Shown here: one piece after another, positions 11,396 to 23,188 of the stretch
Layout of the letters: each line of letters starts with the position of its first letter
Numbering within the stretch: position 1 is the stretch's first letter
Assembly (NCBI GenBank): GCA_001598975.1
Contig: BBXU01002506.1
Location: 1 to 48,719 of the forward strand
Direction: 5' to 3'
Source: Parachlorella kessleri
Taxonomy: Eukaryota; Chlorophyta; Trebouxiophyceae; Chlorellales; Chlorellaceae
DNA: 48,719 nucleotides
Made by a program: the position numbers and the translations under genes
The notes under the pieces: generated by a model
What the model saw: only the letters and a program-made list of their open reading frames with translations
What the model was told of the DNA's origin: nothing
The model's database searches: none

Positions 11396-14300
11396 TCAAG
11401 CATCCGCCTCGTCCAGGCTGCTGAAAATGGCATCAGCACTGGCACGAGGGTTGTCGCCAGGGCGCCGCGCACGACGCCCCATCTCCGCCCACTCCCTGTG
11501 AGCGTCCATGCTCCCACCGGGGCCGACCGCAAGGGCACTGCCCGCAGCCCTCAGCACCGCGCCATCGCCAGCTGTGGGCGCGCCCTTGAGCTTGCGCCCC
11601 AGCGAGGCGATGTTGCTGGCCAGGCCACTCGCTGCCTGCTGCACAGTGGCCTTGCCGGGGCTCATAGGGCGCTCCCAGCTGCCCTCGCCTGCAGCTGTGG
11701 AGGAGGCTGCTGCTGCCGCGGCGGCCTTGGCGGTGCCCGCTTCACGCAGCATAGCATTCAGGTCGCCCTACAACAGGAGCCAGGCACTGCATGGTGAGTA
11801 TGTAGAAGACTGGTCTGAGCTTGGTGATGGCCATGTGCGCTATGTGCACGCTGCCAGCCTGTGCACATGTAAACCATTCAAACAAGAGCTGCAAGCACGA
11901 GAAATGCGTTGGGTGGACATCAGTCACACTGCATGGATTGCATGCGACGCCTTGCTGGTATCTGGCTTCCAACTGAAACAACTTGCATCGCAACCAGTCC
12001 GTACTCGTCATACGATGTTGCATGTTTGCATGGACCGCTAGCGCTGCCAGTGCTGTCTGCACACTGCCACCCACCTCAATCTCCTCGCAAGTATCATCCA
12101 ATGGCAGCAGGCCAAAGGGCTCCTCAATCTGCACAAGTGTGTGTGAGGCATGCATCAGCTATGTTGCTAATTAGCTGTTCAAGTTCTCCCTCCTGCCAGA
12201 GGCTCACAATACCCGGACCCCACGTCCCCATCTCCTCCCCGCTCCTCTACCCATGGCATGCCATAGAGAAGGCATGCAACGCACGGCTAACCGCACACCC
12301 AGGCCAAAACAAGCATTAATACTCTGCCATCATTCTCAGCAACAGGCTTGGCGAAAGGGGTAGAGAGGCCCCAGCGATTCGACTGCTGCAGCCACGGGCG
12401 CAGATGGAACCCCCTTGCAAGGCATTCCCTCCTTAGAATATCCCTTGTATGCCGTGCCCTGCACAAGCTCTCTCCTCTTCACCATTTGGGCAGTTTCTGT
12501 CCAACCGGAGCCCAGCTCACCCAAGAAGATATCACAGACTATTTGATCCCACCCTCCCACCTGCACCCCAATCTCCTCAATGCCTAGCAGCAGGAATGCC
12601 AGAATCAGCGCCAGGGGGATGGTGCCCCAATGGCAGCCGGGCCACAGCCCCAGGGGCAGCGTGGTCAGCCAGATGACCAGGAAGCGCGAGGTGTGCCTGC
12701 AGCAGGAGTTTGGAAAGCCGTGCAATGGTAAATGGAGAAGCAGGAAGAGTTTTAAAACGCCAAGGAACAGCAGGTTAGGAATGCTGCATAATGAGAAGTA
12801 ATTCCATTTCGAGCGTCGCCACTGCGAACCCGTTGCTCATCACACTACCTCCCCTAGTGCGCCTCACCTGGTGTAGGAGAGGGGTATGGGGGTGTGCACG
12901 ATGCGCTCGCAGCCACCCACAGCAGCCTCAAGTGCGCTCAAACCCTCGTCCAGCCTGATGGACTGGCCCTGCCGCAGCCCTGCCGCCCGGGCGTAAGTGC
13001 CAAGAAGCTCAGAGAGGACTGCCAGGGCAAAGGAGGGCGGGTGCCAAGAGGAAGCCAAGAGCTCTGCCTCTGCTGGCTCCAGCGTGCCCTGCATAAAATA
13101 AAGCCAGGAAGCAAGGTCATCTTCTGCAGGCAAGGGCCCCGCATGACCAGCCTATATATCATCTGCTGCCAGCCGTCCACAGCCAACACCCTAACCCACC
13201 TGCCAGGCATAACCCTGCCACCAAGCCCTAACCAGAACACATTCAGCATGGAGCCCTGTACCCTTGAGATAGAAGATGCCCCTGCCACCACCCACCTGGA
13301 GCTCCGCCCGCAGGTCAGAGTCCTCAGTGAGCTGCGCCTTGAGGGAGCGCGCATACGCAGACAGCCACCGGGCCACCGCCGCAGGCACGGGCGAGCCCTC
13401 ACCGCCGACAGCCAGCCCACCAAAGAGCACCTGCAAGGGGATACATGGCACTCTCAGCTTAACATGTATGAGACCTGGAAGGGAGGCTGGATCTGACAGA
13501 AAAACCCCTCCCAGAGACACCAGGCTGGGGTGTATTGATGCAATACAAGTGGCGGCTGCCACCAAGTCGTCAATGCTACGGGTGCTGCTGTCAGTTGATG
13601 CGTATATTAGCACAAATGCTCAAAGATGGTTGGGTTGTGGCCTCAACACACCTGGCGCAGCATGTCGCGGCTCACGTTGCCCACCATCTCCCAGAGGCTG
13701 CAGGCGTTGGACCAGCGGTCGTAGCTGCACCACATGCCAGAGGAGCACCGCAGGGTGAGCATTAAAGTGCAAACCGAGCTTGGCTTCCAAGATATCTAGA
13801 TAAGTAGGCAACTAGCATTAGCGGAGGGTATGGCCAGGGGCCCTTCAAGGTCAGCTATGACATGCAGCCATTGAGAGTTTGAAACAACACAATGGGACGC
13901 CAGGTGCTTGCCTTGTGTTGGTCCGAAAAACCAGCAGAAGCGAAAGGGCGACAGAGCTGAGCTCAAAGGGGATGGAGGACAGCTGCAGAGAGGGCATCGA
14001 CCCAGGCAGCAGCCCGTCCTGCACAAAAGTGAGTGTACATATGTCAGGCCTTTTATGGCCAGGCTTCGTGCGCGCAAGGTTCCACTGTATATCTACCAAA
14101 GCACAGCTGCATCAAACGCACAAGCTCTGTTTCAAGCACAATTATGTGAGCCACCTGTGCCCTGCACTTAGCTGCAGGCAAAGCCCACAAATAGCTGGGA
14201 TCACAGCTCACCTGCAGCGCCTGTTCATATGCGCACACCAGGGTGGACAGGCCGCCTACATAGAGCAGCGGTTGCTGCAGCCCGCGCACAATGCTAGACT

Positions 14301-14848
14301 TGAAGATGCCACGCACGTGCCGCACATAGCGCCAGGTGCTGCGATGGCTCGCCCACCGCTCCCAAGTGAAGGAAGACAGCTGCAACAGGCCACGCAGTGG
14401 AACCAACAGGTGAAAGGCCTGGATGGGTGCGCTCCTGTCAACAGTTCTTATCTCTGAAGGTCGGCGACGAGCCAGCCAAAGGCCCTAAACCGGTCGGCAT
14501 GCGTGCCTGAACAGCACTCGGCAGATTGTCACACAGACGCGGCTGAAATGCACTTACGCTGCGGTGGTACTTCCGGCTCGACTCCTTTGTTTCATCGCGT
14601 GCAGGAAGCACTGGTTCGAGTGCCTGATCAGACAGCAGTGGCCTCTCTGCTGGCTCTGGAGGGCTCACAGGCTTGTTGGGGCTGCCAGCTGGTTCCAAGC
14701 CCCTGGTGGGTGCCTCACCAAGCCGAGTAACGCTGCACCTGATGACGCGCCTTTGAGGCACGCAGGACCACGGCCTCAACGCGGCTCCAGTGGCTTCACC
14801 CCTCAGGCGGCCGCGCCGGGCTAACGATGGTGTCCGCATCGAACACAT
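11396..14848 (-). CDS. Bestrophin-family anion channel 1 (probably plastid)
   Basis: Nine exons on the minus strand join in phase to 531 aa (in order of transcription): 14848-14558, 14379-14212, 14018-13912, 13724-13652, 13430-13296, 13088-12868, 12696-12561, 12128-12036 and 11767-11396. After a leader of about 95 residues rich in Arg/Ser/Pro comes the bestrophin fold. It shows SHRSTWRYVRHVRG, a first hydrophobic helix (QQPLLYVGGLSTLVCAYE), the hallmark FRTNTSYDRW (about residues 184-193), a two-helix membrane segment after PIPLSYTRHTSRF, and GIEEIGVQIEEPFGLLPLD. The Ala-rich C-terminal exon (about residues 409-531) resembles no domain I know. Related green-algal bestrophins are thylakoid bicarbonate/anion channels (BST1-3 in Chlamydomonas) and plant VCCN1 is a thylakoid chloride channel; that location is inferred. 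The intron after 13912 has a GC donor (AG|GCAAGC). The start could instead be the in-frame ATG at 14839. Confidence 0.85.
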
Positions 14849-16351
14849 AAGGCATCCAAGCGTCTGATCAGGCAAAAGTAATAGCAGTGTGAACAAATAC
14901 AGGCTCGGGCAGCGGGTTCCAGCGACTGCACTAGAAACAAACTTGGAACAACTTCCGCAGCAGCTCGACCAGGCCGTTACTATTGAGAGGTGAGTCAGAC
15001 CAAGGAAGCCACGGGAAGCATTCTTGCATGGAAAGCGTCGACACATGAGTTATGCCACGTGGCAAACCATGCGTCGCTTGGGCGCGAAGACTATGGGCAC
15101 AGTTTGCTGCCCGATAGCCACAAACTCCGGCATCACATGCTGCGGTCGCAGTCATGGGCACGCTGTGAGTTTAGAGGGTAGATAGCGGGAAACTGTCAAA
15201 GCTGAGGTCTTGCCTACACTACATTGTCCCTACAGGCATGCCTATGTAGGCATGTAGCACGATCAGGGCGTAATTCAGCGGCGTTGGCCTGGCAGCTGGG
15301 CGGGAGCCCCCAGATTGCACGATCAATAACTTTCTCTGTGCTACTCCAATCGAGGCCGGACGAGTTCTAGGTTGAAGCGAAAGACTTGAGCTTCTGTTTT
15401 GCACGTACCAGAGCGTACCGGACGCAGCAGGGAGTTCAGGGGAAGGCCCTGAAGAAGGGTACACTTGAGCGGTTGAGCCTTAACCGTGTACACCAACTCA
15501 TGGCTAGATTGCGGACACATACATCAACAATCTTTGAGCTGGGCGAGTGGCAGCAGCTAGGGCTTTACCTGCGCTACACGTAGCTTCTTTCCCAGCTCAA
15601 AACGGTGTTGTTTTCAGTTTAAAAGAGGCATCTATGTAACGAGCCCCTCAACGCCGCTTTCGGGCCATTTCCTACGCCCTGACCGTGCTACATGCGTCAT
15701 AGGCTGTACAGGCGTCACCTGTAGGTGTCACTGGGTTGTCTGAGCCAGTGGGTCCGCATCGACGACTAAGATCACCTCCTCATGGCATATCATAACTAAT
15801 TCGTGCAGACTTTCGAAGTCGGAGCCCTCATATTAGCAAGGGTGGCAGGTAGTGCAAACAGGGAGTAGAGCTGGGCTGGCCTGGACTGACAGGTTGGACT
15901 GGACTGACAGGGCTGGATGCAGAATGAGCCTCTTATGCTGGTTGCAGATGACAAGCAAGGCATGCGCTTAAACTGATGTGGTGTCATCAGGGACGAGCTG
16001 GAGGGGGGTGGGGTGTTGCTCTGACTCTGAGGCAAGCCGTCTCCCACCGTTTGCAATACCTTCATGCACATTGACAAAATATCTCTACACCAAGAACTCG
16101 CAGAAAGTGCACATAACGGTAATGGAGACACCTTAACAGGTGTTCAAATTTGGATACTGCTAGATACAAAGGCCAAAGCTACTTCTCCAACCTGCAAAGA
16201 ACACATGCACAGAGACACAACAACCTATGCATGCGATATAATACACATCTTATCCGCTGGTTCACTTCCCTTGACGAGATCTGCGAACAAAGCCGACATC
16301 AGTTAACCCTACAGATATGCAGTGAAGCCACACGCAGCGCCTCCAACCCAA
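14849..16351. other. Intergenic region between bestrophin 1 and the ankyrin-like gene
   Basis: Both flanking genes are on the minus strand, so the left part should be the bestrophin 1 promoter and the right part the ankyrin-gene 3' UTR. The open frame 15386-15583 (+) is short and unrecognised. A 13-bp sequence (CTGGACTGACAGG) occurs twice, at 15881-15893 and 15899-15911. No TTACA (reverse TGTAA) was seen close to the ankyrin-gene stop. Confidence 0.4.
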
Positions 16352-18913
16352 TCATACCCAGGCTGATAGCGGGCGCGCTGCCAAGCGCAACACATCATGC
16401 AGCAACTCGGTCGGCAGCAAAGCCATCAAGCCTTCGCCTTGGCCAGCTGGGGATGCTTTTGGTTGATGCCGACGTCTTCTGCCGGGCGTACCAGCGCCGC
16501 GCTCCTGCAAGTGCAGGCAGGCTCGTCAGCACAACAGCTGATTACAGGCTGAAAGGCACCTGCTCTTGGAGCGGTCTGCTGGGGAAGCGCTGACGCGCAC
16601 ATGATTGCCAAGCGATTGAAAGCGACAATTATGCGGGCTGGGTGCATGTGCCAGACCTAAACACCCAAATCACGAAGAAGCCTCTCCTCGGCCACGCCGG
16701 TGTTGTTTCAGTCTCCACCTGGAGGTACCTCAACAGCAAGGCACACACCACAGCTTTTCACCGCCCACCTGGACAGGTGCCCGCTTTCGGCCGCGGGCCG
16801 TTGTCAGCAGCACCGCACGGAAGGCCTGCTTGAGCTTCTCAGGATGCTCATAATGCAGGCAGGGCTCCACTCGGGATGCTCCAGCGCAAGCCACAGCCAC
16901 CTACAGACGCTCAGAGGCTTCGTCAATAGCAGATGGCACCACAGCATACCATGCACTCTCATGACAATTGAGCTGCTGAACGCCAACAGCCAACCATGAA
17001 AGTGCAGGCATCCCCTATCGGCTCCTCATTCCACCCCTATTCCTCCTCCCATATCCCCAACATGTGACAAAAGCAGAGTGACATGCCTGGCCTCGCCCTG
17101 CTTGGCTGGGAAATCGCCCGGGCGATCCCTGAGGGGGTTGAACACAGCCACACGCTGGTTTTCGGGAAGCACCACAATTTTCCGGTAGACAGGTGGCTGG
17201 TAGCCGGCCGCCAGCAGCATCTCTAGCACATGTAACGGCCGCTTTTGCCTCATGCCCCCAGGCATATTGAACCTCTGCGGCGACAGTTCATGGAAGCGGC
17301 AGCCCTGCAGCAAGCAAATATGGCACTTGCTCCAGAGCGTGGGTGCTGCATTGTCCTAATGCCCACATACGGCTTCCCACGCCAAGCCGCACGTTTGTAG
17401 GGGATTGTTTGATGCCATGCCATGTAGAGGCAGCTGACTTGTGAGGGCCACTGACAGGCAGTTTAGCAGGTGGAGGCCCTGGGGCGAGGACCAACAACAC
17501 ATGCCTGATGCACATGCCTGCTGCACTCGCTCCACAACCCTAGCATAGAATCCCCGGTTCTGCACCCATTATCTGCAGTTATCGTGCCAGTTTCCAGCTG
17601 TGTCAACATCACCCACCAGTAGTGTGTGCCAGTGTCGGACCCTGATCTCACCTGCAATACTTGGAGGAGCGGAGAGGAGTACACAATTCTTGTGCCAAAA
17701 ACAAATGTGTCCTCTTAATGAAAGGCCTGGCGTTATCAGTAGGCAGCCGCCCCCTCCGAAGGAGAACTGCCAGGCACGCGCCTGCCAAATGCTCGAGTAC
17801 ATTGCTGACCAACTGCGCATCAAGCGGGGCCCCGGCGACTAACAGCACCTCCAGCAATGCTCCCCGGTCGTAGCAGTTGGCCCACCTGGCCAAGTCTGAC
17901 AGCTGAGAGGGGCTCAACGGAGCTGTCACAGCCAAGAGAAGTTTGCCCAGCCTGGCAGGGTAACCGCTCACGATGAATGCTGCCATCATTTTGCGGCAGT
18001 CCTCGCTGGTGAGCTGCAGACCCTGCTCTGCTGCCGATTGCAGGGCGGCTGCGCATGCACCACGCTGCTTTGTCGCTCTGCGCAGCAGGCTGTATAGCTG
18101 GCTGCTGTCCAGCTTTTCAGCCAGGCGCGTCACCAGCAGGTGCACCACCCTTGTGTCACTGCTGCCGCCACAGGCAAAGAGAGGTTCCAACAAGCCCGTG
18201 CCATGGGAGCTGATGAGGCGTTCAGCAACTGCCACATGGCCTGAGATGGTTGCCTGCACCACGATCGTCAGCGCCTGCCAGCTGCTGAGTGCCATGCCTG
18301 GCAATTCTGCAGCCTGCAGTATCTCTAGGCAGGCATTAGGCTGACCGGCCAGCAGCGCAAGGTGTGCTAGCTGTGGCAGCACGGCAGCAGGCGCTCTGGC
18401 AAGCCTGCGCGCTGAGTAGTGGGAGATTGCGTAGCTGTACAGCTGGTCCCAGAGGTGCCTAGGGACAGAGGCCGGCGAGCCATACTGGCCGTCACCCTGC
18501 CGCTCAGGTAGAAGGGGCTGCAGGCTGGCCCCGGCCGCTATAAGGGCCATAGCACGCTCCGCGCTGCCCTGGGCGATCGCGATATCCAGCGCTGTACGGC
18601 CTGCCACCAGGTGCTGCCTCACCGCCGAGCTGTCTGTGACTTGTGCCAGGTCCAGCCAGTTGTGCAGGTCGCCGTCGCTGTGACTGAGGCTCAGCCTGGC
18701 ATCCAGGGGCGCCCGTGAAGCAATCAGTCGTAGCGCGGGGCTGTCAGTGGCTAACACAAGAGCGAGCATAGTGGCTGACAGGTTGCCGGGGCCACACTTG
18801 GCGGCCTCCTGGCGGGTGCACACAGCTGCCACCCTTCTTGCATCCCCAGAGACCAGGGCATGGAAGAGTGGGAACTGTTGCTGGAAGGTGGCAGCACCAC
18901 GCGTGCGCACCAT
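16352..18913 (-). CDS. Ankyrin-like repeat protein, green-algal family
   Basis: Exon 1 (18913-17652, donor AG|GTGAGA) encodes 420 aa of Leu/Ala-rich helical repeats. They include the ankyrin-type segment GRTALDIAIAQGSAERAMAL and several LLxAGAxL turns. Downstream minus-strand exons are supported by resemblance: about 17313-17080 with PLHVLEMLLAAGYQPPVYR; 16900-16769 with HYEHPEKLKQAFRAVLLTTA; and 16504-16352 with LPTELLHDVLRLAARPLS and stop TGA. The last two join in phase 0. This order (repeats, AGYxPxVYR, HYEHPE, LPxELL) recalls large green-algal ankyrin families of unknown function. The junction from exon 1 (phase 2) to the second block (phase 0) does not close, so a small exon is missing or one boundary is wrong. 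A protein-protein interaction role is all that can be inferred. It lies head-to-head with bestrophin 2. Confidence 0.65.
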
Positions 18914-19819
18914 GGCTGTAGGGCGGCGCAGGCCCCTGCATCAAGAGCGGTGTAGGTACGGTCAGCAGGGCTTGCAGATGCTTATCAAAGCTGCAGGACA
19001 GTTTGGCCCCCTGGTGCTTGCCAAGGCAGGGCCCTTTGCCACCTAGGTCCTTCGCCGCCTTATAAGTTGCCTTGAAGAAATGCCTTCCCCTTACCACGTA
19101 GATCTTACTGTCGTAGCCAAGGCGGAAGCAGCAGGTGCACCATGGTCACGCAAGGCCCAGGGGAGCAAAGGCGGGGTACCAAATGGTAGGTCTGTGGCAG
19201 CCAGCTAACAGTTGAAATTAAGCCAGGGCAGTTCCGTGCGTAATAAGACTGACACAGCCGGCTGTGTAGCGTAACGGTGGACCGATGGATACATACTGTG
19301 GGAGGTAAACCATGACGGTGGTGCAAACAGCACGTATCCAGCATTGTTGCCCTTATGCAACTCACTGTCTTTTTTCGATTTGCTTGCCCGGCCTTACTGC
19401 AGGCTTGACAGGATGTAACAAAGATCACACGGGTGGCAAGCAGTTGAGCTGCTACCAATTCTTCGTAGTTATGAAAGCAATGCCCACGATACGATGAGGG
19501 CCTTCCGTTAATTGCATTCCTCACCATGGATGAAGGCGCGAGCAAGCGCGTGGCTTGTGACTCACCAGGGGTTGCCTCCAGGTTGCTTCGGTCTCTGCTC
19601 ACCGCGGTGCACCGGCTGTTTCATCCAAACGGGTATTGCAATGAAAACATAAACTCAACTGCACCCTGTGCTGCTGCTGTTGTGGTTCGCTTGTGGCCAA
19701 GGCCACTGCTCAACTCCTAGCCTTAGGTACTCAAGCTCGAGGCAGTTCAGCTTACCTGTGATCAGTAACAGCTTGCATACAGGAAAGGATCTTTCTGGTT
19801 GTACTAGCGGCGGGCCAGC
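18914..19819. promoter_or_regulatory. Divergent promoter region, ankyrin-like gene / bestrophin 2
   Basis: About 0.9 kb separates the start codons of two divergently transcribed genes. Small open frames (19312-19497 and 19526-19720 +) show no recognised product; one might be an untranslated or 5' leader exon. No specific operator motif was identified. Confidence 0.35.
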
Positions 19820-22800
19820 ATGCAGTCGGGCAGAGGGCTTGCCTCAACCCGCCAACCAACACGGCTAGCCTTCCTCAAAGCCACCAGCAGCCGGCTAAAG
19901 CGGATATCAACCCCAGGGAGGCCAGTTTGCGAGTTCTCAAGTGTCAGATACCCAGTGCAGCCCACCCTAGATGCAGAACTGAAGGAGAAGTCCCGCGAAT
20001 ACAGGAGGACGGTAAGGGCCTGGACCGCCCTTGTACCTGGTTGCTAACCTAGGGGTGCACGGAAAAAGTGAAGGCGGTCACTCATCGACTTATGCCTGCC
20101 AGGCCACTGACCCATAGCCTGACTGCTTCCTGCAGGTGTTCAGCCATGACAGCTGGATTGCTCACCGTAGCACTGAGAGATATGTGCGGCATATGCAGGG
20201 GATGCTGACGTAAGTACACTGGGAAAGACAGTGAGCCATGATGGCTGTCTTCGGCTTTTGTCAGGCGGTTGCTTCGGTTGATATTGGTCACAAGCATCAC
20301 TACTGCGGCACGCCTTGCAGGTCACGCATGGTGCGGGGTCTGGCCAGGCCTCTGCTGTATGTCACCAGCGTGGCTACTGCAGTAGCCCTTTATGAGAGCG
20401 CTCGTGAGGTTAGTAACATTGTGACAGCTTTCGGCGGCCTGCGTGTATCGCTGAGTTGAGAACTTGTATAGCAGAGTAGAGCGGGGCACTGACCGCCCAA
20501 AATGGCATGCCCGTCCTGCCACATACACCTGGTCCAGCTGGCACCTCCGGCAGACTCCTTACGCAGGACACGAGTACAGAAACTCTGTGGTAGCTGTACT
20601 TGGCAGTTCAGTGAGGTATACCTGTCAGCATGCCGAACCTGCAGGGTACATGTGTGGCTGCAGGCGGGGTTGCTACCTTTGATGTTTCCCGACATTGAGC
20701 TGAATAGCAAGGAGCCCTTTACCCTCACCTCCTTCGCACTGTCCTTGCTGCTGGTGAGCTGCCTTCGGCACCGCCAAGCCCTGCATCTGCTGGTCACTGC
20801 CATCACTGAGACTTGCAGGCCGTCTGGCAATCTCCAGGCACCATTGGACCGTTGTGTTGGTATGTTGGCGATCACTCCTTTTCATTCAAGATGGCAAGCA
20901 TTATGCGCAATGTCAACACAAATTGTCCCTGTCAGGTGTTCCGGACCAACTCCAGCTACTCTCGGTGGCTTGACGCCCGGAAGACCTGGGGCTTGGTGCT
21001 CAATCGCAGCAGGGACCTAGTGCGCCAGGTGACCTCCTCAGCGGAAAGCGCACTTCCTTGGTTTGTTTGTCGCAAGCAGCCGTGCCAGTGGGATAGAGCA
21101 GCATATCATCGTAGCCATGGTTCCTGGCCAGTCTGGCCTGCCTGGCATCCAGCCTGCAACTGTGCAGGCTGTGAGCCCTTGGAGATGCCCATAGCTAAAG
21201 TAGTGGATTTGTGCCTCCCAACATTATGTGTCGCAGTGCCTGGTGTGGTTCCGCCATGACTGCGCCATGGGGTGCTGTGCCGCTGGGTGCCCAGAATGCG
21301 ACACTCACCCATGCTTTGCCATCCCCATGCTTGGCAGAGCCTGGCCTGGATTCCTGAGGACCGCGCGCAGCATCGCGACATGCTCTGCCGCTGGGTGCCT
21401 GCCTTCTCACGGGTGCTCATGTGCCACGTGAGGCGGCACGGCGACCCCGAGAGGGAGCTGCAGGGCATGCTGCTGCCGCACGAGCTGCAGGAGGTCTTGC
21501 TGGCGCAGCACCGCCCCAACTATGTGCTGCAGGTAAGTGGGGGCTGCAGGGGAGGGCTGGTCTGTGGTGGCTGTGATGTCAAATCCCTTTCTTGCTTAGC
21601 TGGGGCCGGTGCTGGCAGGCCATTTGTGGGAGTGGAGCTTGCTGGCCAGACCAGGGTCTTGGTTCCTGCTGGGCCTTAGGGAGGGCCAGGGCCAGGGCAT
21701 GCAAGATGCCTTGTTAGACAGAGGGACGCCGACACAGCCCCGTTGCTTGGATGGCTTTCCCTCTGCACTTATAAGAAATACAAGACTTAAACTGACCAAC
21801 AGCGACCCCATTCCGCATCCAGGTGCTGGCGCAACTGGTCAAGACCTCGCAGGTCAGCGAGATGGAGGCTTTGCGCATGGACGAGAACATCACCCTGTTT
21901 GAGGACTGTCTCGGCACCTGCGAGCGGATCCTCAAGACCCCCATTCCCCTGAGCTACACCAGGCAAGCAAGGGTTTCAACAAGGGGTAGGGTACTGGCAC
22001 AGGTAGAGTGCTGCCTGGCACTTCTCGTGGCACGGTTGCCAAGACCTCCTGCATACAATATTAACTGCGCTTGACTTGTCAGAAGGGCAGCTGGCTGCAA
22101 GAGCGACTGTGTTCATCTGCTTGGCTGCGTGACAGTAACCTTTTTTATTACTGACTCAGCGTGGCTCTCCCTGCAGGCACACCTCCCGCTTCATGATGAT
22201 CTGGCTCACGCTGCTGCCCTTTGAGCTGTGGGGCTCCTGCGGCTGGGCCGCCATCCCCCTGTCCTCCCTCATAGCCTTCCTGCTGCTCGGTAAGCCGTGC
22301 GTTCATTATTGATGGATTTCTGTCGACAACAGTGCCGACCACTGTCAGGGTGCTGTTCCTCCTGCCCAACAGCCCGCCGCCAGGCTTGATGCCTGTTGCT
22401 GGGACCGTGCTGTCTGGCTGCAAGTATTGCGTGCAGCTCTCCCGCTGCGTTTCCCATATTTCCTGTCAATCCATGCTTGTCTTTCCACTCCTGATCAACC
22501 GCTTTCATGTCATGTGTGCAGGGATTGAGGAAATTGGGGTGAGTGTGGCAGGCCACGGCAGCAGCCTCTAGAAATGAGAGTGAAAGAGCCTGTGCACAGC
22601 TGTGTGCAACGTGGAGGCTAGCAGCGAAAGTCACTTGCACTTGCAAATGGTAATATCGCAGCCTAGCGTAACACCCTGCATTGCTGTGTCCCGTCTAGCC
22701 TCAAGCGCTCTTGCTGAACTGGGCACCTACCCTGAATTATCTACAGGCATGCCATGTACTTGCTGCAGGTTTCAATAGAGGAGCCTTTCTCCATCCTTGC

Positions 22801-23077
22801 GCTCGAGGCGATCTGTGAGACGGCCCTGAGCAATGTGAGGGAGCTGCAGGCCAACCATGATCCCTCCCACGAAAGCAGCCCCAACGGCACTGGCAGCCCT
22901 CGTCAACCGCTGCCAGCTGGACGGCTGGTGTCACTGACCACTAACTCTGGGCAGCAAGCGGGCGGCTTACACACGAGCAGCTCCCTTGCGGCTCCTGGTG
23001 TGGAGGCCGTGGCTAGCCTGGAGTCGGTGCAGGCAGGCAACGGACGCTGGGCTGGGGAGGGATTGCAATCAAAGTGA
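19820..23077 (+). CDS. Bestrophin-family anion channel 2 (probably plastid)
   Basis: Ten exons join in phase to 436 aa: 19820-20011, 20136-20209, 20321-20408, 20664-20753, 20936-21028, 21338-21532, 21823-21962, 22177-22289, 22522-22538 and 22769-23077. A basic, transit-like leader of about 50 residues precedes the bestrophin domain. The domain shows AHRSTERYVRHMQG, the first hydrophobic helix, FRTNSSYSRW (about residues 150-159), TPIPLSYTRHTSRFMMIWLT, two hydrophobic helices and GIEEIGVSIEEPFSILALE. It is a clear paralogue of bestrophin 1 on the other strand, with a shorter C-terminus that lacks the Ala-rich tail. Family role: thylakoid bicarbonate or chloride permeation in algae and plants; the substrate cannot be read from sequence. 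The intron after 21962 has a GC donor (AG|GCAAGC). Exon 9 is a 17-nt microexon. The ATG at 19820 is the first that opens the N-terminal exon in the right phase. Confidence 0.86.
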
Positions 23078-23182
23078 TAGGTGAGGCCATGAGGCTGGGG
23101 AGTTGCTGCTGGGCAAGTAGATAGTTTGGTCGGTGGGCGCGTTTTCAGCACGGTCATAGCTGGGGTCACTGTTTGCTACGGT

Positions 23183-23188
23183 AATAAA
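23183..23188 (+). terminator. AATAAA downstream of bestrophin 2
   Basis: A canonical AATAAA lies about 105 nt after the stop of bestrophin 2. Green algae more often use TGTAA, and one occurs further on at 23708-23712, so the actual poly(A) site is uncertain. Confidence 0.3.

Noticed and set aside
14600..14625. GGTTCGAG motif that could be a tRNA T-loop
   Set aside because: No matching acceptor, D or anticodon arms surround it, and it lies in the first exon of bestrophin 1.
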